Part shown: piece after piece, positions 15,875 through 23,931 of the stretch
How positions within the stretch are numbered: position 1 is the first letter of the stretch
How the letters are laid out: each line of letters starts with the position of its first letter
Source of the DNA: Candidatus Sulfotelmatobacter sp.
Lineage (GTDB): Bacteria > Acidobacteriota > Terriglobia > Terriglobales > Acidobacteriaceae
Length of the DNA: 24,858 bases
Direction: 5' to 3'
Assembly: GCA_030037515.1 (NCBI GenBank)
Contig: JASHRE010000752.1
Span: 1-24,858, forward strand
Translations under genes and position numbers: made by a program
Notes under the pieces: generated by a model
Told to the model about the DNA's origin: nothing
Database searches by the model: none
The model's input: only the letters and a program-made list of their open reading frames with translations

Positions 15875-16270
15875 TCAATCGTGCTTTTGCAGCGGACCGA
15901 AGTCCGAGTCTTCGCGCTCCAGATTGGGCAGATAGCCGGTAAGGAAGCTCACATCCTCCATCTGGATCGAGAGGAACTCGAAGCCGTAGTGATATCCCCG
16001 GCGATGGCGTAACACGGCGCGAAGTTCCCACTGCCGTGGCGAGCCAGGAAGCGCGAAATTCAAGGCTGCCACTTCGCCCAGATTGAGCTCGGCGGCGACG
16101 AGCATGCCGATTCCAGCCACCGAGAGGTCGCGGCAATGAGCACTAATGCTCCGGTGCTCGCCTTCCGACAGCAATATCACGGTCACCGGGAACTCCACCC
16201 GATAACGCGGATGGCGCCGTCGCCGCCGCTCGGCACGCGATTTCAGGGCTTTTCCCGGCTGTGATGACAT
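15875..16270 (-). CDS. Small PilZ-domain protein
   Basis: This 131-residue stand-alone PilZ protein probably binds cyclic-di-GMP. The binding motifs are RRRRRHPRYR (15-24) and CRDLSVAGIGM (46-56). The rest fits one PilZ beta barrel with a Trp/Arg-rich strand (QWELRAVLRHRRGYHYGFEF) and a short acidic C-terminal tail. It lies about 110 bases upstream of the second PilZ gene on the same strand. The gap holds inverted repeats, so the two may be separately controlled. The downstream effector is unknown. Confidence 0.85.
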   Translation of the reverse strand: MSSQPGKALKSRAERRRRRHPRYRVEFPVTVILLSEGEHRSISAHCRDLSVAGIGMLVAAELNLGEVAALNFALPGSPRQWELRAVLRHRRGYHYGFEFLSIQMEDVSFLTGYLPNLEREDSDFGPLQKHD

Positions 16271-16307
16271 GGTTTTTTATCCTGATTCTTCGTGGCTCGG
16301 GACAGTC

Positions 16308-16641
16308 TCATTGCTCGACAAACACCGGCTGGACGACTTCGGTCGTCTCATTCGGGGCCGCTTCAGATTTCCACCGGGCCACAACATCGGCGCCGGTTTC
16401 CTCCCATAACGCGGGTAATTCTCAGCGATGCATTGGGCTTGACGATAGCTTCCAGCTTCACGGTGCCCTGAATCTGCATCTTACGGGCTAGTTCCGGACA
16501 CAGTGGAGCTGCGCGCTGAATCAGTCTTCTACTGGCAGTTGTGCTTTGGGCAGTGTTCTGCGCTGTTGCCAAAGCCGCGGCTGCCATTAGTATGGTGACC
16601 GCGGACGCTATCACTTTCGGCACGGTCTCAGTTCCTCGCAT
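16308..16641 (-). pseudogene. TonB-like energy-transducer C-terminal domain protein, frameshifted
   Basis: The N-terminus has a signal peptide (hydrophobic ASAVTILMAAAALATA), followed by RRLIQRAAPLCPELARKMQI and a TonB C-terminal-like stretch QGTVKLEAIVKPNASL then RITRVMGG. The open frame then runs into 14 unrelated residues and stops at 16363. In another frame the expected continuation is present: GADVVARWKSEAAPNETT, then EVVQPVFVEQ and TGA at 16308-16310. The expected few residues between GGN and GADV are also missing, so an indel with a short deletion near 16391-16405 explains both. Such short TonB-domain proteins are common in acidobacteria. If the frameshift is a sequencing error, it is an intact protein of about 110 residues. 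Confidence 0.7.
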
Positions 16642-16815
16642 TAAAGATTACTCAGGCGCTGAAAATCCGACAAAGCACTGAAGATGTTGGACCTCAGGTT
16701 GAAAGCTTCGGTAAGCAAGTGGACGCCCGAGTCCTCGCACCGGGATCGTTTTCTGCATCAAAAAATGACGCAAGTGAATCAAATCCAAGCGGTTATGCTA
16801 TAGGGGAAAGGACGT

Positions 16816-16852
16816 CCCGCAGTCGCTCGTACTATTTCGTGCGGGCGTTTTT
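16816..16852 (+). terminator. Terminator-like hairpin just before the efflux operon start
   Basis: CCCGCA (16816-16821) and TGCGGG (16840-16845) can pair around an 18-base loop, followed by CG and five T residues (16848-16852). This looks like an intrinsic terminator but sits 10 bases before the start codon at 16863, where an attenuator would be. The long loop makes it weak. Confidence 0.35.
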
Positions 16853-16862
16853 CATAACACGC

Positions 16863-18335
16863 ATGTATGGCTCATTGAAATTCACAGGAATGGGATTGTT
16901 GTGCGCAGCGGTTGTGGCATTTTGTGTTCCTAACCTGACCGGGCAGGCCACGGGTGCGAGTTCGGCCACGCCGACGGTCTCCCTCCCCGGCAGCCAGAGT
17001 CCATTTCTGGGAAGCTCTCCGCCCGAAAACGCGACGAACCAGATTCTCCAGATTGACTTCAAGATGGCGATCGATCTGGGACTGCGATACAACCTGGGCT
17101 TGCTGCTTTCCAAGGATCAGACCGAATCGGCGCGCGCGCAAAGGTGGCACGAATTAAGCAATCTTTTGCCGAATGTTAGCGCGAGCGCAATCGAGAATGT
17201 GGAAACCGAAAGCCTGGCGGCGCTCGGATTCAATAAACTGGCGCCCTTCTTTGGTTCCCCGGGCAGCACCGTGAGGTTTCCGGCGGTAACTCCGGCGTTC
17301 AACTATTTCGATTTACGCGCTTCTCTCAGCCAGTCGTTGTTTAACTTCAAATATCTGCAGCAGGAACGGGCGGCGACGGAGAACGCCAAGGTTGCGGATT
17401 TCAACTACAAAGACGCACGAGAATTGGTGGTTCTTGCGATCGGGAACGTCTACTTACAGGCCATTTCCGACGCCGCTCGTGTGGAAACCGTCGAGGCGCA
17501 GCTCACCACGGCTGAAACTCTCTACACCCGCGCCGTCGACCAGCAAAAAGCAGGCGTTACTCCGGCCATCGATACACTACGAGCGCAAGTGGAACTACAG
17601 GTGCGGCAACAGCAATTAATCGTAGCCCGCAACGAGCTGGCCAAGCAGCAGCTGACGGTAGCCCGAGTGATCGGCCTCGCACCGGGCCAACAATTTGTAC
17701 TGACGGAGAAAGCTCCGTATGAGGCGCTCACCCCACTTCCGCTTGAGACCTATTTGCAACGTGCCTACACAAGTCGAGCTGACTATCAGGCGGCCATGGC
17801 GCAAGTTCGGGCAGCGGAGTACTCGGCGCGAGCCGCTGCCGCCGGACGCTATCCTTCCCTCGATCTTAGCGCCAACGCCGGCGTGATCGGGGTGAATCCC
17901 GCTCAAGCGAATTCGACATGGCAGGTTACGGGAGGCATCACCATCCCGATATTTGCCGGTAATCGCGTACACGGCGACGAACTTGAAGCCAATGCGCAAC
18001 TAAAGCAGGCCCGTCAGCAACTGGGAAACCTTCGCGGCCAAATTGATTACGAGGTTCGCACTTCGCTGCTTGATTTGCAGGCGGCGGCCGACCAAGTGCA
18101 GGTTGCAAAGAGCTCCGTAGATCTTGCCGAGCAAACCTTGAGCCAGTCGCAGGACCGCTTCGCCGCGGGCGTCACAGACAATCTGGAAGTCGTCCAGGCG
18201 CAGGAGTCTCTGGCCAGTGCGCACGAGTCCTACATCGAGAGTTTATATGCTCATAACCTTGCGAAGGTGGAGCTGGCGCGTTCCATTGGAGACGCCGAGC
18301 AGGGAGTGAAGCGTTATCTGAAAGGCATGCAATAA
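16863..18335 (+). CDS. TolC-family outer membrane efflux channel
   Basis: This is the outer membrane component of a tripartite pump. The 490-residue protein begins with a signal peptide (hydrophobic GMGLLCAAVVAFCV), has a Pro/Ser-rich spacer, and then two repeated outer-membrane efflux protein domains rich in long amphipathic helices. Typical repeats appear twice: LRAQVELQVRQQQLIVARNE and later SLLDLQAAADQVQVAKSSV, with the second-domain signature SQDRFAAGVTDNLEVVQAQ. ATG 16863 is chosen because it begins the signal peptide; a GTG at 16719 would add 48 unrelated residues. No good ribosome binding site precedes ATG 16863. The adaptor gene follows four bases after the stop. Confidence 0.9.
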   Translation: MYGSLKFTGMGLLCAAVVAFCVPNLTGQATGASSATPTVSLPGSQSPFLGSSPPENATNQILQIDFKMAIDLGLRYNLGLLLSKDQTESARAQRWHELSNLLPNVSASAIENVETESLAALGFNKLAPFFGSPGSTVRFPAVTPAFNYFDLRASLSQSLFNFKYLQQERAATENAKVADFNYKDARELVVLAIGNVYLQAISDAARVETVEAQLTTAETLYTRAVDQQKAGVTPAIDTLRAQVELQVRQQQLIVARNELAKQQLTVARVIGLAPGQQFVLTEKAPYEALTPLPLETYLQRAYTSRADYQAAMAQVRAAEYSARAAAAGRYPSLDLSANAGVIGVNPAQANSTWQVTGGITIPIFAGNRVHGDELEANAQLKQARQQLGNLRGQIDYEVRTSLLDLQAAADQVQVAKSSVDLAEQTLSQSQDRFAAGVTDNLEVVQAQESLASAHESYIESLYAHNLAKVELARSIGDAEQGVKRYLKGMQ

Positions 18336-18339
18336 ATCT

Positions 18340-19608
18340 ATGGCACAAAGCACGGAAAGTCCCGATGTCGGGGTGGCTCCTTCTGAACCTGCATCGAAGG
18401 AGGTGCACGCGGGGGAAGAAGATTTTCGGCGGCCTTCCCGGACTCAAAGCAAGGGTTTTCGCATCGGATTGGCCATCGCGATTCTTGTTCTTCTGGTGGT
18501 TGGTTTCTTTGTGTACCGCTATCTGACCAGTTATGAGTCGACCGACGACGCTCAGGTTGACGGCCACATCAACTCGGTCAGCGCGCGCATTTCCGGACAC
18601 GTTCTCAAACTCGATGTCGACGATTATCAGTATGTAGCGGCGGGAACGGTCGTGGTGGAAATCGATCCGGCCGATTATCAGGTGGCCTACAACCGGGCCG
18701 AGGCGGATTTTGAGAACGCGCGGGCCGCCGCCGAAGCCGCGGGCGTAACCGTCCCGATCACGTCGGTGAACACGAGTGCACAGGTCTCCTCAACCCAGGC
18801 CGACGTAAACAGTGCCCGAGCCGGGATACAGGCTGCGAAGCAGCAATACCAGGCAGCCCAAGCTCAGTTGCAGGAAGCCGAGGCAAACAACACAAAAGCA
18901 CAGAACGACCTGCAGCGTTACAAGTTATTGGTGGAGAAGCAGGAGATTTCGCAACAGCAATACGATCAGGCTTATGCTGCTGCTGCAGCGAGTGCCGCTA
19001 CAGTGGCGGGTGCACGCGCCAGCGCGCAGGCCGCTCAGCAGCAGGTGACGCAAGCGGAAGGCAAATTGGTGCAAGCGGAGGCCAATTATCGGTATGCCGC
19101 GACGGCTCCCCGCCAGATGCGAGTGACGCGGGCTCGCGCCGCCGAAGCCCTGGCCACGGCACAGCTCAAAAAAGCTGCGCTCGATCAGGCTGCGCTGGAT
19201 CTGGAGTACACGAAAGTTCGCGCTCCCATCGATGGCATCATCAGCAATCGCACCGTCGAGGTGGGACAGAATGTTTCTCCCGGTCAACAGATGCTCAACG
19301 TCATTGATCTCGACGACATCTGGGTCACCGCCAACTTCAAAGAAACCCAGCTGGCCGATATGCGAATTGGCCAGCCGGTTACGATCCACGTCGATGCCAA
19401 CGGCCGCAGTTATAACGGCAAGGTGAACAGCATTGCCGGCGCCAGTGGTGCGCGGTTCAGCCTGCTCCCTCCGGAAAATGCGACCGGCAATTACGTGAAG
19501 GTGGTGCAGCGCATCCCGGTGAAGATCGTCTTCGATCCGGGCGCGAACAAAGATCACGCACTGCGGCCGGGGATGTCGGTCGAACCAAAAGTCTGGACTC
19601 GACAATGA
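18340..19608 (+). CDS. EmrA/HlyD-type membrane fusion protein
   Basis: It is the periplasmic adaptor linking the inner membrane transporter to the TolC-like channel. The 422-residue protein has a cytoplasmic N-terminus of about 40 residues, one membrane anchor (AIAILVLLVVGFFVY), the biotinyl-lipoyl half-motif STDDAQVDGHINSVSARISG, a long Ala/Gln-rich coiled-coil hairpin (about residues 105-265), the returning lipoyl half (YTKVRAPIDGIISNRTVEVG), and beta-barrel segments. This arrangement is that of EmrA. The stop overlaps the transporter start by four bases (ATGA), so production is coupled. The substrate of the pump cannot be read from the sequence. Confidence 0.93.
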   Translation: MAQSTESPDVGVAPSEPASKEVHAGEEDFRRPSRTQSKGFRIGLAIAILVLLVVGFFVYRYLTSYESTDDAQVDGHINSVSARISGHVLKLDVDDYQYVAAGTVVVEIDPADYQVAYNRAEADFENARAAAEAAGVTVPITSVNTSAQVSSTQADVNSARAGIQAAKQQYQAAQAQLQEAEANNTKAQNDLQRYKLLVEKQEISQQQYDQAYAAAAASAATVAGARASAQAAQQQVTQAEGKLVQAEANYRYAATAPRQMRVTRARAAEALATAQLKKAALDQAALDLEYTKVRAPIDGIISNRTVEVGQNVSPGQQMLNVIDLDDIWVTANFKETQLADMRIGQPVTIHVDANGRSYNGKVNSIAGASGARFSLLPPENATGNYVKVVQRIPVKIVFDPGANKDHALRPGMSVEPKVWTRQ

Positions 19609-21191
19609 CCGCTGCCACAGCGGCCATGAATCGCGCAGACGCGTGGCGCCCCGCGGTCAATCCATGGATCATCGCGCTGACCGTCACGTTGGCTACGTTC
19701 ATGGAGGTGCTGGACACGTCTATCGCCAACGTCGCTCTGCCTCATATTGCCGGCGGGCTCTCGGCCGGAGTCGACGAGAGTACCTGGATTCTGACCTCCT
19801 ATCTCGTTTCCAATGCCATTGTTCTTCCACTGAGCGGCTGGCTTTCGTCCATTGTCGGTCGCAAGAATTTCTACATGGGATGCGTGACGCTGTTCACCAT
19901 CAGTTCCTGCATGTGCGGACTTGCGCCAAACCTGTCGATTCTGATTTTGTGCCGCGTACTTCAAGGGGCGGGCGGTGGTGGACTGCAACCGAGCGAGCAG
20001 GCCATCCTGGCCGATACGTTTCCTCCCGCGAAGCGCGGCATGGCGTTTGCGATTTATGGGGTGGCCGTAGTGACAGCGCCGGCGATCGGCCCGACACTGG
20101 GCGGCTGGATCACCGACAACTTCACCTGGCGCTGGATTTTCTTCATCAACATTCCGGTGGGCATCGTTTCACTGCTGCTGACCTCGCGGCTCATTGAAGA
20201 CCCGCCCTATCTGCGGCGTCGCAAGCTCGGCGAAACTCGTATCGATTACGTTGGCCTGGGCTTTGTCGCCCTGGGACTGGGAACGCTACAGGTCGTGCTC
20301 GACAAGGGACAGCGGGATGACTGGTTTGCCTCGCACTTTATCACTTGGTTCTCGATCATTGCCGCCGCGTCGCTGATCTTTGTGATCATCTGGGAGTGGC
20401 GTCACAAGGATCCGATCGTCGATCTTCACCTGTTTCGCGACCGCACCTTCGGTGTTTCGAACCTGTTGATGTTCATGCTCGGGTTCGCGTTGCTCGGCAG
20501 CACGCTCCTGCTTCCGCTGTTCATGCAGACCCTGCTGGGATGGACGGCCGAGCAGGCTGGGCTGGCGCTGATGCCCGGAGGGTTCGTGATTATGGCGCTG
20601 TTGCCGCTGGTGGGATTTCTGCTGTCACGCTATTCGCCACGCTGGTTGCTGTTTTTCGGCTTGTCCATGTTGTCATTTTCGTTGTTTCACATGACCAACT
20701 TCGATCTGCTGATCGACTTCCATACCGTGACCATGGCGCGCGTGTATCAGGCGGCGGGAATGGCATTCCTGTTCGTTCCCATCAACACGGCGGCCTACGC
20801 GTTTCTGCCGCGGGACAAGAACAATGCAGCTTCCGGCCTGATGAACCTTGCCCGCAACATCGGCGGCAGTGTCGGAATCTCAGTGGTGACGACTTTGCTG
20901 GATCGGCGGACGCAAGTGCATCAGAGTTATCTTGCCAGCCATCTGAGCGCGACCAATCCTGCGCTGCAGGCACGGGTGAACGCTCTGGGGCAGATGATCC
21001 AAAACCGGGGCGGGCCTCTGGCGGGGACGTCGGTTATGCCCTGGGCCGTGATCCAGCAGTCGGTGATTGGCCAGGCCACAATGCTGGCTTATATTGATTG
21101 CTTCCGGTACCTGGGTTGGGCGATTCTGTTGATGCTTCCTACGGTGTTTCTGATCAAGAAGCATAAGCCGAGCGGAATAGCAGTACACTAA
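19605..21191 (+). CDS. EmrB/QacA-family (DHA2) drug:H+ antiporter
   Basis: This 528-residue inner membrane transporter of the major facilitator superfamily has about 14 predicted helices, the DHA2 number. It has the early signature FMEVLDTSIANVALPHIAGG with the membrane-embedded Asp, the loop SSIVGRKNFYMG resembling motif A, and motif C with its following segment (VTAPAIGPTLGGWITD, then WRWIFFINIPVGI). The C-terminal half contains a long periplasmic loop before the last helix. It forms a tripartite pump with the two preceding genes and probably exports hydrophobic toxic compounds. No transcriptional repressor of the MarR or TetR type is visible next to the operon. Confidence 0.94.
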   Translation: MTAATAAMNRADAWRPAVNPWIIALTVTLATFMEVLDTSIANVALPHIAGGLSAGVDESTWILTSYLVSNAIVLPLSGWLSSIVGRKNFYMGCVTLFTISSCMCGLAPNLSILILCRVLQGAGGGGLQPSEQAILADTFPPAKRGMAFAIYGVAVVTAPAIGPTLGGWITDNFTWRWIFFINIPVGIVSLLLTSRLIEDPPYLRRRKLGETRIDYVGLGFVALGLGTLQVVLDKGQRDDWFASHFITWFSIIAAASLIFVIIWEWRHKDPIVDLHLFRDRTFGVSNLLMFMLGFALLGSTLLLPLFMQTLLGWTAEQAGLALMPGGFVIMALLPLVGFLLSRYSPRWLLFFGLSMLSFSLFHMTNFDLLIDFHTVTMARVYQAAGMAFLFVPINTAAYAFLPRDKNNAASGLMNLARNIGGSVGISVVTTLLDRRTQVHQSYLASHLSATNPALQARVNALGQMIQNRGGPLAGTSVMPWAVIQQSVIGQATMLAYIDCFRYLGWAILLMLPTVFLIKKHKPSGIAVH

Positions 21192-21199
21192 ATACAGGC

Positions 21200-21865
21200 A
21201 TGTTTCGCGTCATCACGATGGAGCGTGAGTTCGGATGTGGCGCCGCCGCCATCGCCGGAGAACTAGCCCATCGACTTGGGTGGAAGCTGTGGGATAAGTT
21301 GCTCACCGAGGAAGTAGCGCGCATTGCAAATGTTGCTCCGGCCGCGGTCAAGCGCTGCGATGAACGGATGGACAGCGGCCTGCATCGCTTGGCCAAGGCT
21401 TTTTGGCGCGGAAGCTACGAACGCAGCTCAGCGCTGGGAAGTCAGATCTTCGACACCGACCGCATGATGATCCTCATGCAGGACATCATGGATCGCATCG
21501 CGAAAGAGGGAAATGCGGTGGTCGTGGGACGGGGCGCGCCGTTCTTCCTGCGCGAGGAGCGCGATGCCTTTCACGTCTTTCTTTATGCGCCGCGCGCGGA
21601 AAAGGTGCGGCGGGTGATCGCCGACAGCCGCAGCTCCCACGAAGCCGATGACCTTGTCGATACCGTCGATCGCGAGCGCATCGCCTTTATCAAGCACTAT
21701 TTCAATGCCGACTGGCCGACGCGCTCGCTCTATCACGTCATGCTGAACACGGCCATGGGAAATGAAGCCGTCATCAAGACGATTCTCGATACCATGCATC
21801 AGATCGAGGGCCATCCCAAGGCCACCGACTACGAACCGGTCAAAATTCCTGCGCCTCAGCGCTGA
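21200..21865 (+). CDS. Cytidylate kinase-like family protein
   Basis: This 221-residue protein belongs to the cytidylate-kinase-like P-loop group (distant from Cmk). The N-terminal MEREFGCGAAAIAGELAHRL replaces the classical Walker A; it keeps the Gly-rich turn but lacks the usual Gly-Lys-Ser/Thr. The segment NAVVVGRGAPFFL, then VFLYAPRAEKVRRVI, is typical of the family, where the Arg/Gly-rich GRGA loop follows the strand. It starts eight bases after the transporter gene, so it is likely the fourth gene of the efflux operon. Its substrate is unknown. The 3' end overlaps the convergent ferrochelatase gene by 10 bases. Confidence 0.82.
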   Translation: MFRVITMEREFGCGAAAIAGELAHRLGWKLWDKLLTEEVARIANVAPAAVKRCDERMDSGLHRLAKAFWRGSYERSSALGSQIFDTDRMMILMQDIMDRIAKEGNAVVVGRGAPFFLREERDAFHVFLYAPRAEKVRRVIADSRSSHEADDLVDTVDRERIAFIKHYFNADWPTRSLYHVMLNTAMGNEAVIKTILDTMHQIEGHPKATDYEPVKIPAPQR

Positions 21866-22890
21866 GCCGTTTTCAGCCTTCCCATCTTCTGCGGAGCCGG
21901 GCAACACGTTTCCGCGCAAGCATCTTCTCGCGGTCCAAGCGATCCCAAGGCTCGCCGTTTTGTTCCAGGAGTGGTTCGCTCAAGGATTAACTCGCGAATC
22001 ATGGCGACGAATTTTGGGTGCACTCCGACCGTCTTCATCCGCACCATGGGCAGCGAGAGCAACTCACAAAGCTGCCGAGCTTCTGTATCCAGATCATAGA
22101 GAACCTCCATGTGATCGGAGATGAAGCTGATGGGAGCGAGCACGACCGCGCTGGCGAGATTCCGCGCTTTCACCTGGCGCAGGTGATCCAGAATGTCGGG
22201 CTCGAGCCAAGGCTGCCCGGGCGCTCCGCTGCGGCTCTGATATACCAGCGCATCGTTGCCGATGCCGGTTCGCTCTGCAACCAGCTTGCGGACTTCTTGC
22301 AGTTGGCGCACGTAGTCGCAGGTGTTCGCCATTGACACGGGAATGCTGTGCGCGGTGTAGACGATTTGGACGTTTTGACTCGAAATCGCCGGGACCCGGG
22401 CGAGAGCTTCGCGCACGCGGTCTTCGGTCGCTTCGATGAATCCTGGATGATTGAAAACCACGCGCAGTTTGTCGATTTCCGGTGCGCCCGGTCCGACTTC
22501 CGCCTGCGCTCGAGCAATGTCTTCGCGGTATTGGCGGCATGCGGAGTAAGAACTGTACGCCGACGTCACGAACGCCAATGCGCGATCAATCCCATCCCGC
22601 CGCATTTCGTGCAGGGTATCGGCGAGCATGGGATGCCAGTTGCGATTTCCCCAGTACACAGGCAGGTTGGGGCCGTGTTGTGCAAGTTCCGTGCGAATCG
22701 CGGAAATCAGATCACGCGTCTGCTGGTTGATGGGACTCTTGCCGTCAAAATGGTAGTAGTGCCCGGCGACGGCCAACATGCGTTCGCGCGGAACATTTCT
22801 GCCGCGCAGAACGTTCTCAAGGAAGGGAATTACATCTTCGCGAGACTCCGGGCCCCCGAACGAAACTACCAGCAGCGCGTCGTAGCTCAT
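21856..22890 (-). CDS. hemH: Ferrochelatase
   Basis: It inserts ferrous iron into a porphyrin (protoporphyrin IX or coproporphyrin III) in haem synthesis. The 344-residue protein shows the catalytic histidine His181 in VYTAHSIP and the conserved acidic residue Glu262 in SDHMEVLYDLD. The N-terminus LLVVSFGGPES and the mid-segment VYWGNRNWHPML are standard. The C-terminus is extended and ends with a Cys cluster (Cys325, Cys329, Cys330), and Cys191 follows the catalytic loop, so a 2Fe-2S cluster as in some ferrochelatases is possible. Whether it acts on protoporphyrin or coproporphyrin cannot be decided here. No other haem genes are in the window. Confidence 0.93.
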   Translation of the reverse strand: MSYDALLVVSFGGPESREDVIPFLENVLRGRNVPRERMLAVAGHYYHFDGKSPINQQTRDLISAIRTELAQHGPNLPVYWGNRNWHPMLADTLHEMRRDGIDRALAFVTSAYSSYSACRQYREDIARAQAEVGPGAPEIDKLRVVFNHPGFIEATEDRVREALARVPAISSQNVQIVYTAHSIPVSMANTCDYVRQLQEVRKLVAERTGIGNDALVYQSRSGAPGQPWLEPDILDHLRQVKARNLASAVVLAPISFISDHMEVLYDLDTEARQLCELLSLPMVRMKTVGVHPKFVAMIRELILERTTPGTKRRALGSLGPREDACAETCCPAPQKMGRLKTAQR

Positions 22891-22950
22891 GGATGGCCGA
22901 GTGCTTTCAGAATCTCAAAGGAACACGTCAGATCGGAACGTTCGGGGGGT

Positions 22951-22976
22951 CTGGTGGGCCCGGAGAGATTCGAGCT
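22951..22976 (+). repeat. Imperfect copy of the tRNA-Arg 3' end
   Basis: The 26 bases match 23083-23108, the 3' end of the tRNA-Arg gene including its CCA and T-arm strand, at 24 of 26 positions and in the same orientation, 132 bases apart. The rest of the tRNA is not duplicated. Such copies are left when an element integrates into a tRNA 3' end and is later lost. Confidence 0.65.
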
Positions 22977-23083
22977 TGAGGCGGTATGGCATGAGGCAGA
23001 CGCGCAGCGGCGAGCGGGAGTAGCCAGCCAAAATCCTGAACCCTGGCGAAGGATCTCAAACATGTCGGAAGTTTTGGGAAAGC

Positions 23084-23161
23084 TGGTGCGCCCGGAGAGA
23101 TTCGAACTCCCGACCTATTGCTCCGGAGGCAATCGCTCTATCCAGACTGAGCTACGGGCGC
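23084..23161 (-). tRNA. tRNA-Arg (anticodon CCG)
   Basis: The minus strand folds as a complete cloverleaf. The acceptor stem pairs GCGCCCG (from 23161) with CGGGCGC (to 23088), the discriminator base A is at 23087, and CCA is encoded at 23086-23084. The D-arm contains TAGCTCAGT and GGATAGAGC. The anticodon stem ATTGC/GCAAT encloses loop CTCCGGA, giving anticodon CCG at 23126-23124, which reads the arginine codon CGG. The T-loop has the standard GTTCGAATC. Confidence 0.96.
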
Positions 23162-23589
23162 AACCTTATCCTTTGACATTCTAACCGCGAATTCTGGATC
23201 TTCAAAATTGCCGCTAGGTCGGTCGGTGGTTTGCTGAATTTAGGCGCTCTCGGGTTATAGCCGATCCGATGGCGAAACCCGCGATGTTTCGCGCGGATCC
23301 GCCAGATCCTTCGCTCTGCGCAACGTCGGTTCTCTGGTTGACAAGCAAACTGCACCAACCCCAGGAACGCGACGGCTGGCGGGAACAAGGCCGTTTGTAA
23401 AATCGCAGTTTGTAAAATAGCAGTTGCTTAAAAAACAGGGACCGCTCGCGTTTTATACGATCGCAACTCTGTCGGACGCTTCGCTCGCCCAATGTCGCCC
23501 CAATCATTTTGTGGAAGGGGAGGGCAATGGGCGCGAAGCATATGACTCTGCCGCGGCGGCTTTTGGGGGCGCGGTCGGGACTGGCCGGT
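23162..23589. other. Gene-free stretch
   Basis: I see no supportable gene here. The short frames present lack family features or start signals. The one visible structure is a 15-base tandem repeat at 23394-23423. The stretch leads into the kinase relic and may be decayed coding sequence of the same ancestral gene or other lost material. Confidence 0.5.
23394..23423 (+). repeat. Tandem 15-base repeat
   Basis: TTTGTAAAATCGCAG (23394-23408) is followed directly by TTTGTAAAATAGCAG (23409-23423), with one mismatch. It is AT-richer than the neighbouring DNA and lies in non-coding sequence. Confidence 0.8.
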
Positions 23590-23879
23590 GGTACCGCTCT
23601 CACGCTGGCAGATTGCCTGATTGGTTTGAGGAGACTCGAGGAAGCTTCGCAATATCCGGCGAATATTGACGCCAAAGTCTTGAGTCCGCTGACCGGCGAC
23701 CCGGACGTTGGCGCCGGCATCAGTTTCGCCCAAGCGGAGATCGCCACAAAGGAGCCCGATTACACGCGCACAAAGCAATTCCTGGACTCGGTGCGCGCGG
23801 TTTTTCCGGCCCTGACACCGAAGCGTACCAGAAGCGCAAGGTGGAGGAAACCAGCGCAATGATCGGCAGCCGTTGGTAA
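23590..23879 (+). pseudogene. Decayed C-terminus of a TPR-containing Ser/Thr kinase-type protein
   Basis: Residues ALTLADCLIGLRRLEEAS, then DAKVLSPLTGDPDVGAGI and FAQAEIATKEPDYTRTKQFL resemble the C-terminal repeat region of acidobacterial Ser/Thr kinase or adenylate-cyclase-like proteins with TPR-type repeats. The open frame leaves the family near 23805-23814. In another frame the expected ending is found: DTEAYQKRKVEET then SAMIGSRW and TAA at 23877-23879. The kinase domain and everything before about 23590 are missing. It is therefore a frameshifted fragment. The family match is from memory. Confidence 0.6.
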
Positions 23880-23931
23880 ACCGTCTCCGCTTCAGCGCGA
23901 CCAACCCTTTTAGGCGCCAGACCGGAAGTGG

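Noticed and set aside
20345..21097. A 250-codon frame within emrB in another frame
   Set aside because: Rich in Arg and His with no hydrophobic pattern, while the overlapping frame encodes a clear 14-helix transporter.
22348..23184. A 278-codon open frame on the + strand over hemH and the tRNA
   Set aside because: It runs antisense through ferrochelatase and then through the tRNA gene, so it cannot be a normal gene.
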